From contig NC_010506.1 of NCBI RefSeq assembly GCF_000019525.1, forward strand, positions 2,852,001-2,916,000: a stretch of DNA of 64,000 nt, given 5' to 3'. Source of the DNA: Shewanella woodyi ATCC 51908 (GTDB lineage Bacteria > Pseudomonadota > Gammaproteobacteria > Enterobacterales > Shewanellaceae). The position numbers and the translations under genes were made by a program. Below, one piece after another: positions 26,216-34,820 of this stretch; the first letter of the stretch is position 1; every line of letters begins with the position of its first letter. Under the pieces are notes generated by a model. The model was not told the DNA's origin. It saw only the letters and a program-made list of their open reading frames with translations, and made no database searches.

Positions 26216-26751
26216 TACACAAGGCTGTCGGTAACGCTATCTATTTTGTGAAACCTCATCAGCGGTTTTTCTAATCTTTCTAATCTTTTTGACAAAAATC
26301 CTGTATCAATTTGTGTCTTTTAGACTTTTAAAGCGTCTTTAAAAGAGGGCGGTGTTTATGGCTCTTTGGTCGAATAAATCTCATTTGATGCCCCTAACGG
26401 AAGAGTGTGTTGATGAGAGCCACTGTGACAAGATAATCACAACTTAAGTTAACATAGTTGAAACAACTTGCATCTAGATCACCTATATACCTTCACTGTA
26501 TGTGGGCGTGTACATGGCTTGATTGTTGCAATTTGTTGGTGATATGGTGGTTAATTGTTATTTATTTGCAGTGTTAACTGTTGTCTAGATATCAATCGGT
26601 ATAAGCAAGTGAGCTACCCAGAGTTTTCGCGCATCCGATGCGGTGTAACGTTAAACCTAGTTCAGCTATGTTCCTCACTCATCAAAAGCGCTAAATTCTC
26701 GCTGAGCGATCACATCTTTATACTGATTGGTATAACTTAAGGACCTATTTT
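26216..26751. other. Upstream region of the dioxygenase-aldolase-permease operon
   Basis: About 535 bp without a convincing gene. A 61-codon frame at 26555-26740 has no ribosome-binding site and cysteine-rich, non-protein-like content. This region must hold the operon promoter. No operator symmetry was found. Confidence 0.4.
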
Positions 26752-27867
26752 ATGTTTATTCACCGATGTGAGCGTGTAGGTGAAAGTCTTTCGATTCAAT
26801 TTTCTAATAATAATGAAGCAAACTTCAGTCTGTTTTGGTTAAGAGATCACAGTACCGATCCGTCCAGCCTTAACCCCAGTACATTACAACGAGATGTTGA
26901 AACCTTTTCCTTACCCGCTGTTCCAGGGCTAAAACAGTTCCAAGTGATTAATAACGGAGCTCAACTACAGATCCAGTGGTTGGACGGCGATCGAGTCAGC
27001 GAGTTTGATGCACATTTCCTTTTTAATATGGCCTGTACGCCAGTTGATGAACCACCATATCAGTTGTGGGCAAGCGAGTTACAAGAGCAAGTTCCAGATT
27101 TTGATTTTGAACAGGTAACGGCTAACGACGCTGCTTTTTTGCCTGTATTAGAAAGTATGGAGCAGTATGGTTTAGTGACATTTTCTGGCATGCCGTCAAA
27201 TATGGAAGCGACTAAAAAGTTGCTCAATCAAGTCGGGTATATCCGAGATACCGTATTTGGCAGTTTATGGGACTTTTCAAATAACGGCGCTCATAGTGAC
27301 AGTGCCTATACCAGTGTTGGCATAGGGCTACACACTGATAGCACCTATACAATTGACCCGCCAGGCTTGCAGTTATTGCATTGTTTGGCTTTTGATGGAG
27401 AAGGGGCTTTTAATCAATTTGCCGATGGTTTTAAAGTTGCTCAAACCATTAAGAGTGAAGATCCTGCCGCTTATGAGACGCTAAAAAGAATTAAGGTACC
27501 TGCACACTATATTGAACCTGGTATTCAATTAAGAGGCCAGCATGAGGTTGTGCGGGAAGATATTAATGGCCTGTTTGAACAGATTTGTTTTAACAACTTT
27601 GATCGCAGCCCATTTATGTTAAGTACAAGTGAGCAAAAGGCTTTTTATCATGCTTATGGTCTGTTTCAACGTTTAATTAATGACCCAAAATTTCAGGTGA
27701 GCTTTCAATTGCAACCAGGGCGAGCTGTCTGGTTTGATAATTGGCGTGTTCTACATGCGCGCAGCGCTTTTAGCGGTTTTCGTCATCTTGCTGGCGGCTA
27801 CACGAATCGAGAAGATTACATCAGCAAAAAGTTAACCTTAAGAGGGAAAACACCATGGCAGGAGTGA
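26752..27867 (+). CDS. Fe(II)/2-oxoglutarate dioxygenase, trimethyllysine dioxygenase-like
   Basis: A 371-residue TauD-superfamily enzyme with the N-terminal domain typical of gamma-butyrobetaine and trimethyllysine dioxygenases (SLFWLRDHS). The iron triad is His194 and Asp196 (GLHTDSTY) with distal His335 (DNWRVLHAR); Arg344 (GFRHLAGGY) should bind 2-oxoglutarate. The stretches SAYTSVGIGLHTDSTY, NNFDR and FDNWRVLHAR resemble human TMLHE more than BBOX1. It probably beta-hydroxylates a free basic amino acid, perhaps N6-trimethyllysine. ATG 26752 is preceded by TTAAGGACC. It overlaps the aldolase gene by 13 nt. Confidence 0.82.
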   Translation: MFIHRCERVGESLSIQFSNNNEANFSLFWLRDHSTDPSSLNPSTLQRDVETFSLPAVPGLKQFQVINNGAQLQIQWLDGDRVSEFDAHFLFNMACTPVDEPPYQLWASELQEQVPDFDFEQVTANDAAFLPVLESMEQYGLVTFSGMPSNMEATKKLLNQVGYIRDTVFGSLWDFSNNGAHSDSAYTSVGIGLHTDSTYTIDPPGLQLLHCLAFDGEGAFNQFADGFKVAQTIKSEDPAAYETLKRIKVPAHYIEPGIQLRGQHEVVREDINGLFEQICFNNFDRSPFMLSTSEQKAFYHAYGLFQRLINDPKFQVSFQLQPGRAVWFDNWRVLHARSAFSGFRHLAGGYTNREDYISKKLTLRGKTPWQE

Positions 27868-28868
27868 TCGATTTACGCAGCGATACAGTCACCCAGCCCT
27901 GTCAAGTCATGCGTACCTTAATGGTCGAAGCTCAAACGGGTGATGATGTTTATGGTGAAGACCCTAGCGTTAAACAGCTTGAATCTTTTGCAGCTGAGTT
28001 ACTCAATAAACAAGCCGCGGTATTTTGTCCCTCAGGGACCCAAAGTAATTTGATGGGGCTACTGTCTCATTGTGGCCGAGGTGATGAGTTCATTGTTGGC
28101 AGCGCCGCACACACCTATCTATATGAAGGCGGCGGTGCAGCGGTATTAGGGAGTATCCAGCCCCAACCATTAAACCTGCAAAGTGATGCAACGATGGACC
28201 TATCGGAGCTGGAAAGTGCCATTAAGCCTAAGGACGTTCACTATGCCAGGACCAAGTTGATATGCTTGGAAAATACTCATGGTGGCGTCCCGTTGCCTGA
28301 CGGTTACACTCAAGCCGTTAACGCAATAGCCCAGCGCCATAAGCTGGGGATGCATTTAGATGGTGCTAGATTATTTAATGCCGTTGTTGCAGGTAATACA
28401 AGTGCTGCAGCATTAACCGCTGATTTTGACAGTGTTTCAATCTGTTTATCAAAAGGCTTAGGCGCCCCTGTTGGCTCGTTACTGGTTGGCTCAAATGAGT
28501 TCATCGATGAAGCGAGGCATTGGCGCAAGATGTTAGGTGGCGGTATGCGTCAAGCTGGCATTATCGCTGCGGCAGGTTTATATGCCTTACAAAACAATAT
28601 AAATCGCTTAAGTGATGATCACCGCCGAGCAAGCGAATTAGCAAGTGCGCTGGGGCAAATCGATGGGGTTAGTATCCCGCTAGGTCAGGCCCACACCAAC
28701 ATGTTGTATGTGAGCGTTAGCCAAGCGATGAGACAACGCCTTGCTGAGCATGAAGCCAATTACAATATATTGCTGCCTTCTGGGGAGCAGATGCGTTTGG
28801 TCACTCACTTAAATATTAATGATGATGACCTAAAAGCCATTATTGAATTATTTCAACAAGCGGCTTAA
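27855..28868 (+). CDS. ltaE: Low-specificity L-threonine aldolase family (PLP), possible hydroxytrimethyllysine aldolase
   Basis: A 337-residue PLP-dependent aldolase cleaving beta-hydroxy amino acids to glycine and an aldehyde. It aligns with E. coli LtaE throughout: IDLRSDTVTQP, TGDDVYGEDP, GGGAAVLGSIQPQP, HLDGARLFNA, and the PLP lysine Lys200 in LSKGLGAPVGS. MLGGGMRQAG is also conserved. The overlap with the upstream dioxygenase gene indicates coupling: the dioxygenase would make the beta-hydroxy amino acid that this enzyme splits. GTG 27864 is an alternative start, giving VIDLRSD. Confidence 0.88.
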   Translation: MAGVIDLRSDTVTQPCQVMRTLMVEAQTGDDVYGEDPSVKQLESFAAELLNKQAAVFCPSGTQSNLMGLLSHCGRGDEFIVGSAAHTYLYEGGGAAVLGSIQPQPLNLQSDATMDLSELESAIKPKDVHYARTKLICLENTHGGVPLPDGYTQAVNAIAQRHKLGMHLDGARLFNAVVAGNTSAAALTADFDSVSICLSKGLGAPVGSLLVGSNEFIDEARHWRKMLGGGMRQAGIIAAAGLYALQNNINRLSDDHRRASELASALGQIDGVSIPLGQAHTNMLYVSVSQAMRQRLAEHEANYNILLPSGEQMRLVTHLNINDDDLKAIIELFQQAA

Positions 28869-28881
28869 CGCTAGGGCATCT

Positions 28882-30225
28882 ATGACACAGAACATCACTT
28901 CACACCCACAAGATCACAGAGTCATGGGGTTTTGGCGCGTTTGGGCGCTTGCAGTAGGATGCGCTATTGGCTCCGGGATCTTTATGATGCCGACGTTATT
29001 AGCCCCTTATGGCATGTTAGGCTTGGGTAGCTGGCTAGTTGCAGGCGCTGGTACTGTGCTGATTGCACTGACATTCGCAAGGTTAGCAACCAGAATGCCT
29101 AAAACAGGTGGTTTGTATATTTACGCTGACTCAGGTTTAGGCTCTATGGCCGGATTTATTGTCGGCTGGTGCTATTGGATCTCCTGTTTAACCGCTGTAG
29201 CGAGTGTTGCCATTGCTTTTATCAGTTATCTGTCATCTTATGTGCCGATACTGGCGGAGCATAATCAAGCTGGGTTAATTGCATGTTTAGGCTTAGTTTG
29301 GCTGATTATCGGTTTAAATATTCGTTCAATTAAGGGCAGCAGCATATTTCAAGTGATCACGACCATTTTAAAGATCGTGCCCTTGTTAGTACTTGCAGTC
29401 TTAGGCTTAGTTAATATGCAGCCGGAAATGCTACCTGAGTACAATCCGACGGAGTTATCGCCAATTGCTGCTATATCTGCAGCGACTATGTTGGTGATGT
29501 GGTCATTTTTAGGGATAGAGTCCGCTACTGTTCCAGCTGGAAATGTGATCAAACCTGAAAAGACAATTCCAAGAGCGATTATTGCTTCAGTGCTGACTAT
29601 CTTAGTCTTGTACATATTGGTGAGTTTAGCGGTGAACCTCACAGTGCCTGCAAATGAACTGAAAAACTCAACTGCGCCATTTAAGCTAGCTGCAGAACGG
29701 TTAATGGGACCAGTAGGCGCATTAGTGGTAACACTTGGCGCTTTACTGTCGACACTGGGGTCGTTAAATGCCAATACCTTAATGTGTGGACAGATGCCGA
29801 TGGCCATCGCAACAAATGGGCTATTTCCCAAGCAATTTAAACGTTTATCTAAAAATGGTACGCCAGTATTTGGTTTGCTTGTGTCGGGCGCTATTGTCTC
29901 TGTTTTATTGGTAATGAATTACACCAAAGGTTTAATCGGTGCCTTCACTTTTTTAGTGATGATGGCAACATTAGCAACCTTGATGGCTTACACCTTGTGT
30001 GCCATTGCTGAGTTTTACTTTTTAAAACAGGATAAACCATCGGCTGCGCGAAACCGTGCTATCGTCCTTGGTATCGGCACCTTTGTGTATAGTTTGTTTT
30101 GTATTTTGGGAGCAGGGCAGGAAATTGTATTTTACTCTTTCTTACTTATTTTATTAGGTTTGCCAGTCTATGCATTACAAAGAAAACCAGAGACTAACAT
30201 GAGTGAAGAGCTCTTCACCGACTAG
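28882..30225 (+). CDS. APC-family amino acid permease or antiporter (basic amino acid type)
   Basis: A 447-residue inner-membrane transporter with about 12 spans. It has the APC signature GCAIGSGIFMMPTLLAPYG in helix 1 and resembles the AdiC/PotE/CadB basic amino acid and polyamine group (PKTGGLYIYADSGLG, FLGIESATVPAGNV). ATG 28882 with AGGG upstream is preferred over a TTG at 28843, which lies inside the aldolase gene. It starts 13 nt after the aldolase stop. As third gene of the operon it probably imports the substrate of the two enzymes. Confidence 0.86.
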   Translation: MTQNITSHPQDHRVMGFWRVWALAVGCAIGSGIFMMPTLLAPYGMLGLGSWLVAGAGTVLIALTFARLATRMPKTGGLYIYADSGLGSMAGFIVGWCYWISCLTAVASVAIAFISYLSSYVPILAEHNQAGLIACLGLVWLIIGLNIRSIKGSSIFQVITTILKIVPLLVLAVLGLVNMQPEMLPEYNPTELSPIAAISAATMLVMWSFLGIESATVPAGNVIKPEKTIPRAIIASVLTILVLYILVSLAVNLTVPANELKNSTAPFKLAAERLMGPVGALVVTLGALLSTLGSLNANTLMCGQMPMAIATNGLFPKQFKRLSKNGTPVFGLLVSGAIVSVLLVMNYTKGLIGAFTFLVMMATLATLMAYTLCAIAEFYFLKQDKPSAARNRAIVLGIGTFVYSLFCILGAGQEIVFYSFLLILLGLPVYALQRKPETNMSEELFTD

Positions 30226-30379
30226 TTGAACCTAGTAAATTGTAATAGCAAAATTGTATATTCACGGTCAATCTACCGCTCAAGGTATTACGCTAATCAG
30301 TTATGCTTTGAGCGCTTTTCATCATACATATTCTCATTGGTACCAAGCATCAAAGGCTAGCTGATTATTCTAGACTTTA

Positions 30380-30393
30380 ACCACCTAGGTGGT
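30380..30393. promoter_or_regulatory. 14-bp palindrome upstream of the YeeE/YedE gene
   Basis: ACCACCTAGGTGGT is a perfect palindrome about 110 bp before the transporter start, and a related half CCACCTAAG follows at 30436. It could be an operator. No regulator gene is adjacent, so this is tentative. Confidence 0.3.
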
Positions 30394-30502
30394 ATTAACA
30401 CTTTATTTACCTCTAAATATATAGTATTTCTATCCACCTAAGTCTTTTGATTTAGTTTGTTAACTAACTTCTGTTCAGTAAGCTAGGGGAAGATGCCACT
30501 CT

Positions 30503-31408
30503 ATGACTTTATTTTTTATCTCCATTGTACTTATTGCAGCACTTGGCTATCTAGCTCAATCAATAGGCTTGTGTATGGTGCGGGGGGTGAATCAAGCTGC
30601 CGACGGTAAACCTATGTTTCTGTTGGCGATACTCTTTAGTGGTGTTCTTTCCTGGATATCTATTCTTGTTGGCTACTACTTTGATATTCAAACTCCCTTT
30701 ATCTCCTATGAGTTTTCACTTTGGGCGCTTTTTGGTGGCTTTCTTTTTGGATTTGGTGCGGCTGTAAATAACGGCTGTGGTGTTTCGACAATTAGCCGGT
30801 TGGCCCGAGGTCATCTGGCGATGTTGCTAACTGTAGGAGGTTGGTTAGCTGGCTGGGTACTGCTTACTAAATTGGCGCCGAATATCAATTTGGTCATATT
30901 CAACCTCTCACCGATATGGCACAACAGCATGTTGGCTTTGCTCTCTGTGATGATTCTATTTCTACTCTTTTCTATGAGTTCGTACAACCGTAAAGTATGG
31001 GTGAGTATGTTGTTGATTGGTTTAATGGCGAGCATCGTATTTTTAACGGAGCAACACTGGACACCCAGTGCACTGTTAAAAGATATTAGCCAATCTGTAT
31101 GGTCGGAAGGTAAGGGGCTGTGGCCCACAACTGAGCGTTTTATATTAATTGCGGCTTTAGTTACAGGAATGCTTGTTGCGGCGCTTAAAGCCCGAACATT
31201 TCAGTTACTGCCAGTAAACTGTAGTCAGTGCATAAAACATCTAAGTGCGGGTGTGTTGATGGGCGTGGGGGCGGCGATTGCCAGTGGCGGAAACGATACT
31301 CAGCTTCTGCTCGCTCTGCCATCTTTCTCTCCGGCAGGTGTGAGCACTGTATTCTCTATGCTTGTTGGGATCTATCTAGGTAGAAAGCTTGTGGTATTAA
31401 TGAAGTAA
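30503..31408 (+). CDS. YeeE/YedE-family (TsuA-like) sulfur-compound transporter
   Basis: A 301-residue membrane protein with about nine hydrophobic segments and the YeeE/YedE repeats: GLCMVRG with Cys24, and GFGAAVNNGCGVSTISRLARG with Cys92. In TsuA, three cysteines pass thiosulfate through the membrane by hydrogen bonding. The third motif here reads GVGAAIASGGNDTQLL and lacks its cysteine. Transport of thiosulfate or a related sulfur compound is likely from the family. The missing third cysteine and the absence of a TusA-like partner nearby make the substrate uncertain. Confidence 0.82.
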   Translation: MTLFFISIVLIAALGYLAQSIGLCMVRGVNQAADGKPMFLLAILFSGVLSWISILVGYYFDIQTPFISYEFSLWALFGGFLFGFGAAVNNGCGVSTISRLARGHLAMLLTVGGWLAGWVLLTKLAPNINLVIFNLSPIWHNSMLALLSVMILFLLFSMSSYNRKVWVSMLLIGLMASIVFLTEQHWTPSALLKDISQSVWSEGKGLWPTTERFILIAALVTGMLVAALKARTFQLLPVNCSQCIKHLSAGVLMGVGAAIASGGNDTQLLLALPSFSPAGVSTVFSMLVGIYLGRKLVVLMK

Positions 31409-31480
31409 AAAGCAGATAGCAGTAATAACCTCTTGCAAGGCTATTACGCTATTTGTTCGTTCTGCTTATTGCAAGATTAT

Positions 31481-32407
31481 CTAGACCACTTTGCTTGCGA
31501 CTTTAGCCGCAAAGTAACCAGCTGGTGCATTTTGGGCTTCAAAATAGGGAGGATAGGATGAGGGCTGAGCATCGCAATTTAGACTCCAGCTCATTAGCCC
31601 ACCAAACTGTGTCGAGTCAATCCCATACTCTCCAAGTTGAATGCTTTTTACGTTTGAGAGGACCTCTACAGGAATCGCCTCAAAATTGACTGTATCCCAC
31701 AGGTTTGACTGTGTGGGCGCAGCCCCTGCGTTGCTTGGTATACCTATCACTATTTTGCTCGTACTTAATATCTCACCATCTTTTTGTAAGCTGTTGTAGG
31801 CCGCTGAGATGATGTTTGCTGAAGATTCTGAAACGAGTACATTTTTGTCACTCGGTAGCGGGTAGCTAAAGTAAGTTCCTGAGTTATAGGCTTGTACCAA
31901 TATCGCATCAAAGTGAATCTGACTATAAAGAGGCTTTAGGCTTGCTCCACCTGGAATATTCAGAGTAGGTTGATCGGGTGTTCCAGCTAAAATAGGCGCT
32001 ATGGTGAGCAAGTAGTTGTCGGCTAGTTGTAGACTGAGTTCGGCTGTAAAACTTGAGAGCGTATCGATATCAATGCTTGGATCTTCTAAATCAAGATCAA
32101 TACCGTCAAGCTGCTCGCTTTTAAGCCCGCTTAATAGATTAGTTATCGTTTGCGACGTCAGTGACAATGTACCGCCAGCACCACCAACTGAGATAAGGTT
32201 TAAGGTATCTGGAGCTTCAAGTTGGCGAACTTCCTTTACCGCCCGCTGCAATTGAGGTGGTAGCTCACCATTAGCGTCTGTAAAACCAAATATAATAACG
32301 TTGTAGCTTTGTATCTGCTCCTTGGTAATGGCTGACATTGAACCGATTGCTGTAGTATCGATATACCCAACCATCGCAGTCCTAGGCCATTGCTTTATTT
32401 GTGACAT
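31481..32407 (-). CDS. GH18-family glycosidase without signal peptide
   Basis: A 308-residue glycoside hydrolase family 18 domain, the chitinase family. The catalytic motif DGIDLDLED contains the acid Glu108, and the SVGGAGG strand (residues ~80-86) and the late GGLMSWSLNCD are typical GH18 barrel elements. ATG 32407 is chosen because AAAGGAG lies 6 nt upstream; earlier starts overlap that site. No export signal is seen, so the protein is cytoplasmic or leaves by a non-Sec route. It is the last gene of the minus-strand island. Confidence 0.82.
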   Translation of the reverse strand: MSQIKQWPRTAMVGYIDTTAIGSMSAITKEQIQSYNVIIFGFTDANGELPPQLQRAVKEVRQLEAPDTLNLISVGGAGGTLSLTSQTITNLLSGLKSEQLDGIDLDLEDPSIDIDTLSSFTAELSLQLADNYLLTIAPILAGTPDQPTLNIPGGASLKPLYSQIHFDAILVQAYNSGTYFSYPLPSDKNVLVSESSANIISAAYNSLQKDGEILSTSKIVIGIPSNAGAAPTQSNLWDTVNFEAIPVEVLSNVKSIQLGEYGIDSTQFGGLMSWSLNCDAQPSSYPPYFEAQNAPAGYFAAKVASKVV

Positions 32408-32489
32408 ATTCATCTCCTTTGAATTTTTGATGTGAGTTAACACAATAGTTGTGTGGCTGGTGAGTGGTTATTACTTAAGATTACACTTT

Positions 32490-33167
32490 CTAAAGATCAA
32501 GCCGTTGTGGCTGACCAAATAGATAGCCTTGAAAATAATCAACTTTGTCTAAAGTGAGTCTTTTATAAGTTTTTTCACTTTCGATCCCCTCTGCAATAAC
32601 CTGAGTATTGATTTGGTGGCAGAAATCGATAAGGTGCTTAAAAGCTGGGTTGAGCTGTTCTTGCTCTGAATATGTGATGACCATTTTGCTATCTAGCTTA
32701 ATAAAGTCAGGCCTTATATCGAATACTCGTTGAAAGTTTGAGTGTTCAACACCAAAATCGTCGATTGCAAATTGATAGCCAAGTGCCCTAAAGAGCAAGA
32801 TCCTCTCCTGAAGCATGGCTGTGTTTTGATAAAGCATCTCATTTTCAGTGATCTCTATAATGACATCATCGACTTTAGAGTCTGATCTATAGAACTGATT
32901 GAGAAAGGTAAGTGCGCCATCGGATAATAGCTGGTCAAGGGTTAGGTTGATAAAAAGGCTTTCACCTTTCTGTCTAATCTTATGATAATTATCGAGGGAG
33001 GATATTACGCTTAATATCTCAAAACAAAATTCGGTATAGAGTTCAGGATATCGATTAAAAGTATCTAGGGAGATACCGTTAAACTCCCGTAGTAGCACTT
33101 CATAGCCAAAAACAGTACCGCTGGCTGTCATAATTGGCATTTTTACAAATTGATTATTTTTATCCAT
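32490..33167 (-). CDS. EAL-domain cyclic-di-GMP phosphodiesterase, stand-alone
   Basis: A 225-residue protein that is essentially one EAL domain, without GGDEF, sensor or membrane part. The signature reads EVLLREF instead of EALLR. FINLTLDQL, IEITENE, AIDDFGVEHSN, IKLDSKMV, IAEGIE and QGYLFGQP are present, so the metal and catalytic residues look intact and it is probably active on cyclic di-GMP. The partly conserved loop after DDFG and the short N-terminus resemble short EAL regulators. It lies 82 bp upstream of the GH18 gene. Confidence 0.85.
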   Translation of the reverse strand: MDKNNQFVKMPIMTASGTVFGYEVLLREFNGISLDTFNRYPELYTEFCFEILSVISSLDNYHKIRQKGESLFINLTLDQLLSDGALTFLNQFYRSDSKVDDVIIEITENEMLYQNTAMLQERILLFRALGYQFAIDDFGVEHSNFQRVFDIRPDFIKLDSKMVITYSEQEQLNPAFKHLIDFCHQINTQVIAEGIESEKTYKRLTLDKVDYFQGYLFGQPQRLDL

Positions 33168-33307
33168 AAAAATATCTTATTTAATTAAAAAGTGAATTGT
33201 AGGTTATGAATGGTAATGCGGCTTGGCACTGTATATAGTAAGCAGAGTTATACGATAAAATGTATTAGCTAAAGTACACCTTAAATACCTTCAGCTAATA
33301 CTTCCTG

Positions 33308-33661
33308 TTACGCAGTTAGGTAGATGTGAAAGTTAAACATTAAGTTAGTTCTATCGATCAATGTAACGTTAATACTGTCAGGGTGAGCGTGATCAGTACC
33401 TCTGAAGCCAAAGGACCAATTAACACCATTTTCAAGTCCTGGATGCGTTTGACACCAAACTCTTAAGTCGTCTACCTCATCAACTCTCATCCTGTCACCA
33501 GCAAAACCGCTATTAAATCGTGTATTAACAATCTGACATTGAATGGTAACGTTCCCGTCATCTGCTGTATTGCAGACTATATCCCCTTGAGCACTTATAC
33601 AGTATTGACCGTATGATGCCATAATGCATTGCTGAACTGATTGCCTTGTTAAAGTTGCCAT
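33308..33661 (-). CDS. Unknown 117-residue protein with five cysteines
   Basis: Not recognised. It begins MATLTRQSVQQCIMASYG and has cysteines in QQC, QYC, IVC, IQC and VWC contexts, many aspartates and aromatic residues, and no signal peptide or membrane span. A good ribosome-binding site (AAAGGATATTAATC before ATG) supports expression. It lies 38 bp downstream of a gene for a secreted protein of similar size and upstream of the EAL gene. The fold looks mostly beta; function unknown. Confidence 0.6.
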   Translation of the reverse strand: MATLTRQSVQQCIMASYGQYCISAQGDIVCNTADDGNVTIQCQIVNTRFNSGFAGDRMRVDEVDDLRVWCQTHPGLENGVNWSFGFRGTDHAHPDSINVTLIDRTNLMFNFHIYLTA

Positions 33662-33699
33662 GATTAATATCCTTTTTGTATTTAATTGAGTTGCTTAAG

Positions 33700-34047
33700 T
33701 TATTGCATGCAGGTTGTAGGGAAGGTCGGTTGCTGACCTACTTTTGTGAATACATGGCAAATATCGCCATCCCAGATACGAACTGTAATATGAGGGTTAT
33801 TAGCGTTGGCAGGCATAAAGCCACCACCGTGAGGGCCTTGCCTAATCGTGCACTGATTATCAATGTAGGCTTGACGAAGATCTGCGTTGCTAGAGTTAAG
33901 GATTCTGTTTTTCCAAGTGTTATATTGGTTAGCAGTGATTGGAGTACCGCCTTGTTGGATATTAATATCACAGCTGTTAGCAAGAGATTCGGGAGTAATG
34001 GAGAGCATTATGGGCAATAGGGCGCTTAGATAGATTGACTTTTTCAT
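33700..34047 (-). CDS. Unknown secreted protein, 115 aa
   Basis: The N-terminus MKKSIYLSALLPIMLSITPESLA is a signal peptide with cleavage expected near residue 23. The mature part of about 92 residues has four cysteines (NSC, NQC, DIC, TTC) that could form two disulfide bonds in the periplasm or outside the cell. The family is not recognised. The gene follows a strong hairpin that ends the paralogue operon, so it is probably expressed from its own promoter, together with the 117-residue gene downstream. Confidence 0.65.
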   Translation of the reverse strand: MKKSIYLSALLPIMLSITPESLANSCDINIQQGGTPITANQYNTWKNRILNSSNADLRQAYIDNQCTIRQGPHGGGFMPANANNPHITVRIWDGDICHVFTKVGQQPTFPTTCMQ

Positions 34048-34097
34048 TTGATGTTCCTGAACTAGAGTAGATAGTAGAATTAGATAACCAGATAAGA

Positions 34098-34122
34098 TTG
34101 AGACCTATAAAATAGGTCTCAA
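34098..34122. terminator. Hairpin at the end of the 206-residue paralogue genes
   Basis: A perfect 11-bp stem, TTGAGACCTAT and ATAGGTCTCAA, with a three-base loop lies 30 bp beyond the stop codon of the last paralogue. There is no long T tract. It may be a terminator or an mRNA-stabilising hairpin. Confidence 0.6.
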
Positions 34123-34151
34123 CTAATTAGCTAGATGGTACAGAGGGGGGG

Positions 34152-34772
34152 TTACTGCTGACTTTCTATTTTAAAACTATAACCATCTTCAGCATTGCCG
34201 TTGAGTGAGACAGTGGCTTTAGTTACGCCCTCTAAATCTTGCTCAAAAAAGCTATCACTATTGAGGACTGCAGAGTTTAGCAACTGGCTCTCTTGGATCT
34301 CAGACGCGACGCCCCAGTAAAGCTTTGGTTTGAGTACAAAAGTGGCTTTTTGGTTATATCCAATGATGTTCTTTGCCAGCATCAGCTTGCCATCTTTGTA
34401 GAGCTGAGCACTGATCCCGTTCGGTACATTGACATTGTTATTGACTTCAATGGACTTGGTATCAGATGCATTGCCGTTGGCTGCCAATACAACACCCGTG
34501 TCATCTTTATCAACGGTGTATCGCTTACCGATGGTTGATGATAGGACTTGAGTCGTGTTTTGCCCATCCATCCAGGTTGCGCCAACACTGGTTTCGATAG
34601 GGAAGTTAAATGTGCTTGAAGAAGATCTTCCGATATCAGGGATGACTCTCCAGGCGACTCCCTCTTTTAACGCATCGAAAGTAGGCGTTTCATTTTTGGT
34701 AAAAACAAAAATACTTGGTAGATCTTTGTTCATTGATTTATTGATATAGGTAATTTCGATATTAGATGACAT
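34152..34772 (-). CDS. 206-residue island paralogue A
   Basis: One of four paralogues of exactly 206 residues in tandem. It has no signal peptide or membrane span and is rich in beta-forming residues. Features shared by all four: an N-terminal ITYINKSMNKDLP segment, G(V/I)AWxV near residue 40, GKRYTV near 83, LYWGVASEI near 153, SAVLxSxxFFE near 167 and a final LNGNAxxGxxF. It is about 88% identical to paralogue B by eye, which implies a recent duplication. The family is not recognised; a beta-sandwich binding or structural protein is a guess. Confidence 0.75.
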   Translation of the reverse strand: MSSNIEITYINKSMNKDLPSIFVFTKNETPTFDALKEGVAWRVIPDIGRSSSSTFNFPIETSVGATWMDGQNTTQVLSSTIGKRYTVDKDDTGVVLAANGNASDTKSIEVNNNVNVPNGISAQLYKDGKLMLAKNIIGYNQKATFVLKPKLYWGVASEIQESQLLNSAVLNSDSFFEQDLEGVTKATVSLNGNAEDGYSFKIESQQ

Positions 34773-34820
34773 ATATAATCCTTATTTAGTCATGATTGAT
34801 GAGTATGCTGTAAGCTTTAT

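Noticed and set aside
26555..26740. 61-codon frame upstream of the dioxygenase
   Set aside because: No ribosome-binding site and unlikely residue composition; no homology recognised.
29349..29831. 160-codon minus-strand frame inside the permease gene
   Set aside because: Antisense to a clear transporter gene; its sequence is the complement of conserved membrane helices.
33676..34020. 114-codon plus-strand frame opposite the secreted protein
   Set aside because: Antisense shadow; the minus-strand frame has a signal peptide and good start.
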